In this document: positions 6,494-12,681 of the stretch, piece after piece
How positions within the stretch are numbered: position 1 is the stretch's first letter
How the letters are laid out: every line of letters starts with the position of its first letter
Assembly (NCBI GenBank): GCA_902772605.1
Contig: CACYBG010000387.1
Coordinates: 1 to 12,681 of the forward strand
Reading direction: 5' to 3'
DNA: 12,681 nucleotides
Source: an uncultured Spirochaetaceae bacterium
GTDB taxonomy: Bacteria; Spirochaetota; Spirochaetia; Treponematales; Treponemataceae
Made by a program: the position numbers and the translations under genes
Notes under the pieces: model-generated
What the model was told of the DNA's origin: nothing
The model's input: only the letters and a program-made list of their open reading frames with translations
Database searches by the model: none

Positions 6494-9400
6494 CTACTGC
6501 AGCAAATCGGAATCGGTTTTCTTTTCCTCCGTCTTTTTTGCCGCATCGCTTTTCTTTGCGGACGACTTTCTCACGGAAACCTTCTTGTCCGGAACCAGAG
6601 TCTCAAGGAATTTGTCGCAGCGGTATTCAGCCCTTTCCTTTGCCGCAGAAAGAGTCCTGTAAAGCCTGTGAACCTGTTCCTTCTGATTTCTTGGACTGTA
6701 CATGGTGATTGCAGCGAATCCGTACCACAGAGAATCATCCATCTTTTCCTTGTTGAACCAGCGGACTCCGTTGAAGTCGTTTGCACCGGTCAAAAGGAAT
6801 GAATCGGGACCTTCGACCAGAATCCTTGCAGCCTCTTCCGTTGATTTTGCAAATCCTGTCGCCCCGAAATTCAGGTCGCGAATCTTCATCATCAGGAAAA
6901 GTCCCCTGAATGTTTCGCGGATTCCATTTTCACGTATTCCGGCCTTTTCAAGAACCTGAGCAAGTTTTCTGTCGTATCCCCACTTCAGGCAGTTTTCTTT
7001 TCCGGCACTTGAAACCATTGCAAACGAACACAGAATCTCCGGTGCATAGGCATGGGTTATGAGTCCGTCGTAAACAAGATTTTCCTGAGCGGCCTTCAAC
7101 GGTGACGTAATCCTGTAATGCGTTCCACCTGAAGCACTTGCTGCATCGGCGGATATTCCCTGAGCGGATGCCATCGTTGATGCAAGATATTCAACCTGAC
7201 GGCAGAATGCAAGGTACCGCTTCTGAGGGGTTGCATCCGCAGCCTTCTTGTTGATTCTGGATTCCTTCTGTGTTTCCGAAGTCCTGCCCCTTGTCTTTTC
7301 CGGCTTTGACTTTGAAAGCTCCTTTTCATGCTTTGCCAGGTCAACCGCCTGTGAAGCAAACTGAGCCTCAAGTTCATAATAAGCAAGGGCATCTTCCTTT
7401 ACTTCCTGGAAGAGTTCCTCAAGCTTAGGCTGCTCGATGTTCTTCGCCTTGAGCACTGCAACCGGAGTCAAAAGCTGACGGAGTTTTGTAAGGACACTCG
7501 GAGACGCAAATTTTTCCAGGGCCGCATAAAGTTCCTTATACTTGTATTCCTGCCATGCAACTTCCAAATCAGGGACACCGGAGCCGTTCAGAAGTTCATT
7601 GAGCTTTGCATATTTTCCTTCGGCACCGTCAGTCACCTGCTGCACGTCAAGGTAAACCTGATATTCAAATCCGTTGAGCGAAACGAACATTCCGTTTTCG
7701 ATTATGTCGTCGCTTGAACGGACATACCAGAGTCCGGACTTATGTTCACGGAAAATCATGAAGTTTCCGCTTCCGCTCGTAAGTCCCATGCCCTCTGCAA
7801 GCGTTCTGGACATCATCTTCTTGTCGTCTTCACCGGAACCGATTTTCTGCGCATACTCACATGACTGCCTTATCCATCCTGCAGCACGGTCGTACTTGTT
7901 GTTGTAGAAAACGATGGTCCTTTCATTGCCCGCACAGTTCGAATATGCAAAGATGTTTTCGTTCACGCTGCCCTGATTCCAAACGTCGTAGAACAGGAAA
8001 TTCTCAACTCCCGAAAACAGATACCTCTTGTGCATGAGTGGGAATATGTCGTGATAATGGCGGTCGACAAGATACTGATCCGGTTTTTCATCCCTGTATG
8101 CCCTCGTGTATTCCATTCCGTACTTTTCTTCAAATCCTTCTATCTGTCCGTGGCCGAACATCGGAAGTCCCGGCATGGTAACCATGAGAGTACAGACACC
8201 GAAATACTTGTCGCCCTTTCCGAACTGGGCAACGGCAGTCTCTTCATCGGGATTGTTCATGAAGTTTACGAAACGCTTCAAGACCTGCGGATCAAATTTA
8301 ATCGTGTTCTTGACGGTATCGCGGTACTTCTGGTTTTCCTCTTTCTTGAGCATGTTCATGAAGGCAGAATTATAGACTCGGTGCATTCCAAGCGTACGGG
8401 TAAAGTAACCTTCCATCATCCAGAACGCTTCGGCCAAAAGCAGAGTGTCAGGCATCTCCCTTGCACACCTGTCAACGACCTCGCGCCAGAATTCATTCGG
8501 GATTGCATCCTCAAACTGCTGCGTGGACATGGAATAGCGGCTTCTTGTTGCAATGTCGCCTCCATGACCTGGCTCCGGATACCAAAGTCGGCGGATATGT
8601 TTCTTTGCAAGCACCATTGCCGCATCAAAACGGATTATCGGGAAATTTGCCGCAACCTTCAGAATCTGCTGCATGACAGCTTCACGTGCATTCGGATTCA
8701 GGAAATCAATCTGTGCAGTGTCATTCCATGGCATTCCGGTTCCATCGTTTCCATGATAGATGTACGTTACGTCGCCGGTATAATTGTCCACGCGCTTAAA
8801 GCAGACGGCACAATCGCTCTTACTGTAATAGTGGTCCTCAAGATAAAGCGACACGCGTCCATCCTGACTCAGGTTTTCTCCATTGAAAGAATACTGAGGG
8901 AAAGGACAGTCCTTTGTCGAGATGAAAAGGTCCGGATGTTCAATGACCCATTTTCCGTCCATTCCGGTATGATTCGGAACCATGTCTGAAGCAAGCCTGA
9001 TTCCCCTGGCCCAACATCTGCTTCTGAGATTTGAAAGAGCTTCCCATCCGCCAAGGTTTCCGGCAATCTCATAATCCAAAAGCGAATATGCCGATGCCGC
9101 CGCTTCAGGATTTCCGTTTATCTGCTTGATTCTGCGGCTTGCATACGAACGTTCCCACAGACCGATGAGCCAAAGTCCGGTAAATCCTTCGTCCCTAAGG
9201 TTGTCCAGTTCTTCATCAGGAATCTGGTCGAGCCTGGTGATTTCGCGATCGTATTTTTTTGAAAGCTGATAGAGCCAGACCAAAACGGTCTTTGCCATCA
9301 ACACGACCTTGGGCATCCATTCGCGGTCAGGACTGAAACGCTCGTACTCCTTCATCAGGTTTTCGTAGGAATACGCATCCATGCTCACTTCACCGCCATT

Positions 9401-10198
9401 GGTCGGAACCCATGAAGCCTTCTCTTCCTCACTGATCGTATCGATTCCTTCAAGCAGGCGTTTGAGCCATTCTCCAAGCAGATCGGCCCAGTACGTGCGG
9501 ATGTAATCAAGCTGTCCCTTGAGCGACGTCGGTGCTGCAACCACAGGCTCCTTGAACATTGCAATCAGATTGTTGTTTTTCGGTCCGAAAACCGGCTGAG
9601 TCATAAAGAAAGCCTTTATCTGATTCCAGACCTTTGCATAGTTCGGATCGGTTGAAAGCATTCCGTCATCAAAAAGTATGTTGAACTGATGGAACGCAGG
9701 ATTTTCATTTGCAAGATGGAGCATTATCATCTCTTCAAGAACCTGCTCCCTGTTGCTGCGCTGCTGTCCCGTAGAATCTTCATAGGCGGACTGGAAAAGG
9801 TAGTCGGCATTGCTGAGTTTTTTCTGATAGACTGCAACGGGCGGAAACTGCTCCATGAACTCAATCAGCATGTCGTCGATGGTTGATTTTCCGAAATAAG
9901 TGTCCAAATCGGCAAGAAGGTTCGTAAAGCATTTCGGTGCCTTATCCCTGCGGAAAAGCATACAGACATAATGGAAGATTTCATCAATCAAACCCATGGC
10001 GTTGAGATTTCCTGCAGAAACCTGCTTTTCTTCTTCACCACGCTCCTTGAACAGTGCATTCAGTTTTACCTGAAAAGCCTGAACAGCCTTAAAATCAGCA
10101 AAAACAACATTACCGCTGGAACTGTAAAGCGTACTGTCAAACCGACAAAGGTCCCTGACTTTTTTACTGATGTGAAATTCATTGTAAGAAATATTCAC
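6494..10198 (-). CDS. Large intracellular GH13 alpha-amylase-family protein
   Basis: The protein has 1234 residues, far longer than a simple alpha-amylase (~500), and no signal peptide, so it should act on cytoplasmic alpha-glucan. Residues 1 to ~295 are a helical region I do not recognise. The GH13 barrel spans about 296-760: region I DMVPNH (405-410), region V-like QIDFLNP (496-502), region II RFDAA with nucleophile D525, region III AEAFW with acid/base E590, and region IV FMNNPD (646-651) with D651. Region IV normally reads FxxNHD; here the histidine is proline (codon at 8249-8251). MFGHGQIEGFEEKYG follows at about 680-694. A charged linker (about 955-993) leads to a C-terminal domain (about 994-1200), then a Lys/Ser-rich tail (1207-1234). 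The start is GTG with GGAGG six bases upstream. It lies 47 bp behind malQ on the same strand, so glycogen or maltodextrin breakdown or transglycosylation is likely. Exact specificity is unknown. Confidence 0.88.
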   Translation of the reverse strand: MNISYNEFHISKKVRDLCRFDSTLYSSSGNVVFADFKAVQAFQVKLNALFKERGEEEKQVSAGNLNAMGLIDEIFHYVCMLFRRDKAPKCFTNLLADLDTYFGKSTIDDMLIEFMEQFPPVAVYQKKLSNADYLFQSAYEDSTGQQRSNREQVLEEMIMLHLANENPAFHQFNILFDDGMLSTDPNYAKVWNQIKAFFMTQPVFGPKNNNLIAMFKEPVVAAPTSLKGQLDYIRTYWADLLGEWLKRLLEGIDTISEEEKASWVPTNGGEVSMDAYSYENLMKEYERFSPDREWMPKVVLMAKTVLVWLYQLSKKYDREITRLDQIPDEELDNLRDEGFTGLWLIGLWERSYASRRIKQINGNPEAAASAYSLLDYEIAGNLGGWEALSNLRSRCWARGIRLASDMVPNHTGMDGKWVIEHPDLFISTKDCPFPQYSFNGENLSQDGRVSLYLEDHYYSKSDCAVCFKRVDNYTGDVTYIYHGNDGTGMPWNDTAQIDFLNPNAREAVMQQILKVAANFPIIRFDAAMVLAKKHIRRLWYPEPGHGGDIATRSRYSMSTQQFEDAIPNEFWREVVDRCAREMPDTLLLAEAFWMMEGYFTRTLGMHRVYNSAFMNMLKKEENQKYRDTVKNTIKFDPQVLKRFVNFMNNPDEETAVAQFGKGDKYFGVCTLMVTMPGLPMFGHGQIEGFEEKYGMEYTRAYRDEKPDQYLVDRHYHDIFPLMHKRYLFSGVENFLFYDVWNQGSVNENIFAYSNCAGNERTIVFYNNKYDRAAGWIRQSCEYAQKIGSGEDDKKMMSRTLAEGMGLTSGSGNFMIFREHKSGLWYVRSSDDIIENGMFVSLNGFEYQVYLDVQQVTDGAEGKYAKLNELLNGSGVPDLEVAWQEYKYKELYAALEKFASPSVLTKLRQLLTPVAVLKAKNIEQPKLEELFQEVKEDALAYYELEAQFASQAVDLAKHEKELSKSKPEKTRGRTSETQKESRINKKAADATPQKRYLAFCRQVEYLASTMASAQGISADAASASGGTHYRITSPLKAAQENLVYDGLITHAYAPEILCSFAMVSSAGKENCLKWGYDRKLAQVLEKAGIRENGIRETFRGLFLMMKIRDLNFGATGFAKSTEEAARILVEGPDSFLLTGANDFNGVRWFNKEKMDDSLWYGFAAITMYSPRNQKEQVHRLYRTLSAAKERAEYRCDKFLETLVPDKKVSVRKSSAKKSDAAKKTEEKKTDSDLLQ

Positions 10199-10209
10199 CT
10201 TTTTCCTCC
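10196..10209 (-). promoter_or_regulatory. Strong ribosome binding site and GTG start of the GH13 gene
   Basis: On the minus strand GGAGG (10209-10205) is followed by six bases and then GTG (10198-10196). The other start codons in this window are ATG. The strong site suggests independent ribosome loading despite the short gap after malQ. Confidence 0.8.
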
Positions 10210-10245
10210 ATTATATATTTTCAAAACCATAACTTTAACAATAAA

Positions 10246-12333
10246 TCACCTGGTCTGAACTTCAGCCCTGTGTATTTCCGATATGGACCGAATTTTTTCG
10301 GAAAGCCCGTCCATCTTCATCAAATCTTCTATATTAACCGGCATCCTGTAAGTCCAGTTCTTTTCATTCACGGTTCCAGGCACGTTGATTCTTTCATCCT
10401 CAGGATTTTCCGAATGGAAATCGCCTTCAAGATAGAGGTAATCCTGAAGCGGATTTATGAACCATGCCGATGAAGTCCTTGCCGCACTTTCCAAAACAAA
10501 ACGTGCCGCCTCGGGACTGAAATCACCGTTCGGATTTATTTCGCTCGGACATCCGTTTTTATAGGCCGCATCAAAAAATCCATACAGGGACTGCTTGTCT
10601 TCGTTCCACCACTGACGCATCGTAGAACTGTCATGCACGGAAACCGAAGTCACGCTCAAATCAGGATACGAATCGAACGCCTCATAGGGAGCTCCATCCC
10701 TGTCCCAGAACCTTGTCCAACGAACGACACGAAGAGATGCAACGTTAAGCGATTTCAAAACATTCGGAAGCCCCGGAAGATTAAGTCCAAGGTCTTCTCC
10801 GCACGGCTGCATTTTAGTAGATGAAACTATCGGTTCCAGGATGCACGGACCGTTTCCAAGCCAGATTTCAAGGTTCTTTTCTTCAAGCGACCGGAATTCA
10901 TCAAGCAGGATTTCGCGTTCGGAATCATCAAGCGATTTCCATGCCGTAGTATTTGAATAGGTCCAAATCGGAACGTACTGCCCCTCTTCGATTTCAATCA
11001 GCGTCCGGTCGAGCCACTTGTCGACAAAAACCTTCGCAATCCTCTGATTCATGTCTTCGTCGGTACAGAATTCGGTTGAATAAATCATGGAATCGGAAGT
11101 AACGTCCTCCTTGAATTTCCAAAGGTCTTCGCCTTCAATCCTGTAGCAGATTTTTTCAAGGGCTTCCTCGGCCAAATCTTCCGACCCCGTTATCGCAGTG
11201 ATTGACGACATGGGAATATGCGGTTTTGAAAGCCACTCAAGCCTTTCTTCGGTGAACCCCTGATCCAGAAGGATTTCCTTTTCCATGGTCGAATAGTAAT
11301 TGGTGTGTCCAAGTCCGGCCGTCGTTTCCTTTTCAGAATAAATCCACATCCTGAAAAAACCGATTACGTGATCCAGCCTGAATGCAGAAAAATATCTGGA
11401 AGCACATGAAAGCCTTTCCTTCCACCACGCAAATCCGCTTTCCTGCATTGCAGTCCAATTGTAAACCGGGAATCCCCAACGCTGACCGGTCGGATTTTCA
11501 AAGTCCGGAGGAGAACCCACCCTCATGCTCTGGTCGAAAAGTTCAGGCCAAGCCCAACAGTCAACGCTGTCCTCGTTAATCAAAATCGGAATGTCGCCCT
11601 TCAGAATGATTCCTTTCGATCGGACATATTCGGCGGCATCCAGAAACTGCTCGTGTGCACGAATCTGACACCAGATGAAAAAATTATGGCTTACCCTTAA
11701 GGCTCGGTTGCTCCAGCGAAGTTCAATCTGATGGCGGGTCATGTTTTTCTTTCCGTCGTCCCATTCCTTCCATGAAGCCTGTGAATATGAATCCTTCAAG
11801 TCCTTGAAAACGGCATAATAGATTGCCCACGGATTGTCTTCTATAAAATTCCTCATCTGGATTTGGAATTTTGATGCGATTGAAACAGGATCGGACGGAG
11901 AATCGGAATTGACCGCATTTTTACCGTGATTGGTCTTTTTGTCCACGGTCTTAATCATGTATGAATAAAGCAGATGCAAAAGCTCGATTTTTCCGGCACA
12001 GACTTTCGCATAATCAAAACGCTTTCCGGGAGCATTTTCCTTAAGGAATTCTTTATATGCAGATGAAAAAGGGCGGCAATGCTTTTTTGCATCTTCAAAT
12101 TCAGGCAGATTTTCTATGCGGATATAGAGCGGATGAAGTGCCGTAGCAGAAAGTGCAGAATACGGTGATGACTGAAAACCGGTATCATTGACCGGAAGAA
12201 GCTGAATGACATCAATTCCGCTTTTCTGGCAAAAATCAGCAAAATCCTTCAATGCCGGAAAATCACCTACAGCAGGGCACTTTTGAGAACACAGAGCCCC
12301 CAGAGGAACGGCAATACCTGTTTTTCTTTCCAT
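10246..12333 (-). CDS. malQ: 4-alpha-glucanotransferase (amylomaltase, GH77)
   Basis: This cytoplasmic enzyme disproportionates maltodextrins by moving alpha-1,4-glucan chains between molecules and releasing glucose. GH77 hallmarks are visible: SSPYSALSATALHPLYI (55-71), GDIPILINEDSVDCW (246-260), PPDFENPTGQRWGFPVYNW (275-293), nucleophile D321 in RLDH (319-322), acid/base E513 in GEDLG (512-516) and HD at 567-568. With 695 residues it belongs to the longer bacterial (E. coli MalQ-like) forms rather than the ~500-residue type. The extra length includes residues about 90-200. The start ATG at 12333 is the first possible start after an in-frame TAA upstream. It lacks a good Shine-Dalgarno sequence (AAGG lies about 19 bases away). 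It is the first gene of a unit with the GH13 enzyme 47 bp downstream, a pairing that fits joint handling of glycogen or maltodextrin. Confidence 0.95.
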   Translation of the reverse strand: MERKTGIAVPLGALCSQKCPAVGDFPALKDFADFCQKSGIDVIQLLPVNDTGFQSSPYSALSATALHPLYIRIENLPEFEDAKKHCRPFSSAYKEFLKENAPGKRFDYAKVCAGKIELLHLLYSYMIKTVDKKTNHGKNAVNSDSPSDPVSIASKFQIQMRNFIEDNPWAIYYAVFKDLKDSYSQASWKEWDDGKKNMTRHQIELRWSNRALRVSHNFFIWCQIRAHEQFLDAAEYVRSKGIILKGDIPILINEDSVDCWAWPELFDQSMRVGSPPDFENPTGQRWGFPVYNWTAMQESGFAWWKERLSCASRYFSAFRLDHVIGFFRMWIYSEKETTAGLGHTNYYSTMEKEILLDQGFTEERLEWLSKPHIPMSSITAITGSEDLAEEALEKICYRIEGEDLWKFKEDVTSDSMIYSTEFCTDEDMNQRIAKVFVDKWLDRTLIEIEEGQYVPIWTYSNTTAWKSLDDSEREILLDEFRSLEEKNLEIWLGNGPCILEPIVSSTKMQPCGEDLGLNLPGLPNVLKSLNVASLRVVRWTRFWDRDGAPYEAFDSYPDLSVTSVSVHDSSTMRQWWNEDKQSLYGFFDAAYKNGCPSEINPNGDFSPEAARFVLESAARTSSAWFINPLQDYLYLEGDFHSENPEDERINVPGTVNEKNWTYRMPVNIEDLMKMDGLSEKIRSISEIHRAEVQTR

Positions 12334-12424
12334 TTTTATCTGTAACCAACCTTAAGCCGATTGAACAAGCTTCCAAAAGCACTTCAGAACTGCACAAAAA
12401 CAGTCCCCTACCCGCCTCCTTACA

Positions 12425-12433
12425 ATTATATCA
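12425..12433 (-). promoter_or_regulatory. Extended -10 promoter for malQ-GH13
   Basis: On the minus strand the sequence TGATATAAT gives a consensus TATAAT with the extended TG one base upstream. The -35 region is poor (CTTTTA at 17 bases), but a long A+T-rich stretch precedes it. Transcription would start near 12418, leaving about an 85-base leader before the malQ ATG. Confidence 0.65.
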
Positions 12434-12520
12434 TAGTTTAGGAAAATTAAAAGATAAAAATAAGAAAAAACACAGCCGTTTTCAACTTTAAGATTGATTC
12501 AAGTACTCCTCCATTGCCTA

Positions 12521-12548
12521 AAAAAAATAATGTTATTTTTTTAACATT
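12521..12548. repeat. A+T-rich inverted repeat, possible weak terminator
   Basis: AATGTTA (12529-12535) pairs with TAACATT (12542-12548) around six T residues. An overlapping alternative pairs AAAAAAATAA (12521-12530) with TTATTTTTTT (12533-12542). On the minus strand the first stem is followed by A and eight T, so it could stop transcription entering from the tRNA side. With only one G-C pair it would be weak. Confidence 0.4.
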
Positions 12549-12563
12549 TTTCCCTTTCAACTA

Positions 12564-12592
12564 TTGACCTTCCCCTCCCTTTTCCCTATAAT
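12564..12592 (+). promoter_or_regulatory. Near-consensus sigma70 promoter of tRNA-fMet
   Basis: TTGACC (12564-12569) and a perfect TATAAT (12587-12592) are separated by exactly 17 bases. Transcription would start near 12599, about seven bases before the mature tRNA 5' end. This fits a strongly expressed stable RNA. Confidence 0.88.
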
Positions 12593-12605
12593 AATCATAA
12601 TACGA

Positions 12606-12678
12606 CGCGGGGTAGAGCAGTTGGAAGCTCGTCGGGCTCATAACCCGGAGGCCGCAGGTTCGAGTCCTGCCCCCGCTA
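12606..12678 (+). tRNA. Initiator tRNA-fMet (anticodon CAT)
   Basis: A complete 73-base cloverleaf is visible: acceptor arm CGCGGGG against CCCCGCT, D stem GAGC/GCTC with an eight-base loop, anticodon loop CTCATAA with CAT at 12639-12641, T stem GCAGG/CCTGC with loop TTCGAGT, and discriminator A at 12678. Three hallmarks identify the initiator rather than the elongator: the first base C cannot pair with T at position 72, the anticodon stem carries three G-C pairs (GGG/CCC), and position 11-24 is A-T. The bases after the discriminator are TAA, so CCA is not encoded and must be added by CCA-adding enzyme. The window ends three bases later. Confidence 0.96.
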
Positions 12679-12681
12679 TAA

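Larger units (their letters stand above)
12334..12605. other. Divergent promoter region between malQ and tRNA-fMet
   Basis: This 272-bp A+T-rich region carries the malQ promoter on the minus strand (12425-12433) and the tRNA promoter on the plus strand (12564-12592), with an A+T-only inverted repeat between them. The predicted malQ leader (about 12418-12334) contains a purine-rich GGAGGCGGG stretch far from any start codon. I see no credible coding sequence. Confidence 0.6.

Noticed and set aside
8030..8989. 319-codon plus-strand open frame
   Set aside because: It is antisense to the conserved GH13 catalytic motifs (regions I to IV). The length comes from codon bias on the opposite strand; no ribosome binding site or domain supports it.
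12488..12516. Tiny minus-strand frame (MEEYLNQS) between malQ and the tRNA
   Set aside because: Eight codons, no promoter or conserved context, easily explained by chance.
1..12681. CRISPR array, phage, transposase or defence genes
   Set aside because: I looked for regularly spaced direct repeats and for such protein motifs on both strands and saw none; the repeats present are short palindromes.

Overview
The window looks like chromosomal DNA of a spirochaete, most likely a gut- or rumen-type Treponema. This is inferred from the style of the proteins (a long ~470-residue phosphofructokinase with a GGDGT/PKTVDND active site, a very large intracellular GH13 enzyme, an E. coli-type threonine synthase), moderate base composition and small palindromic repeats between genes. 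No database search was possible, so the assignment is tentative. I see no prophage, transposase, integrase, CRISPR array or defence system; this is ordinary metabolic core sequence with some interesting non-coding structure.

Layout from left to right. (1) Positions 1-2563, minus strand: a two-gene unit made of an unrecognised 469-residue soluble protein followed, with a 4-base ATGA overlap, by a secreted oligopeptide-type substrate-binding protein that runs off the left edge. (2) 2564-2879: a gap holding a strong terminator for the next gene and one copy of a 36-bp inverted repeat. (3) 2880-4298, minus: 6-phosphofructokinase. (4) 4299-4822: a 524-bp divergent gap with a second copy of the 36-bp repeat on the phosphofructokinase side and a hairpin-rich probable leader on the threonine synthase side. 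(5) 4823-6151, plus: threonine synthase with its own terminator. (6) 6152-6493: a convergent gap packed with palindromes. (7) 6494-12333, minus: a two-gene unit, malQ (4-alpha-glucanotransferase) followed by a 1234-residue GH13 alpha-amylase-family protein, with an extended -10 promoter in front and a terminator behind. (8) 12334-12605: a divergent promoter region. (9) 12606-12678, plus: initiator tRNA-fMet with a near-consensus promoter.

Functionally, malQ and the GH13 enzyme both lack signal peptides and should rework glycogen or imported maltodextrins in the cytoplasm. The resulting hexose phosphates would pass through glycolysis at the phosphofructokinase step encoded nearby in its own unit. 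The substrate-binding protein implies peptide uptake, and threonine synthase makes threonine from O-phosphohomoserine.

The points most worth a second look are: the 36-bp repeat that sits at nearly the same distance (63-68 bp) upstream of two unrelated minus-strand genes; the possible structured leader of thrC, in which one hairpin arm can alternatively pair with the ribosome binding site; the His-to-Pro change in conserved region IV of the GH13 enzyme; the changed PLP-site motif in threonine synthase; and the palindrome family in the convergent gap. None of these amounts to a demonstrated new system.
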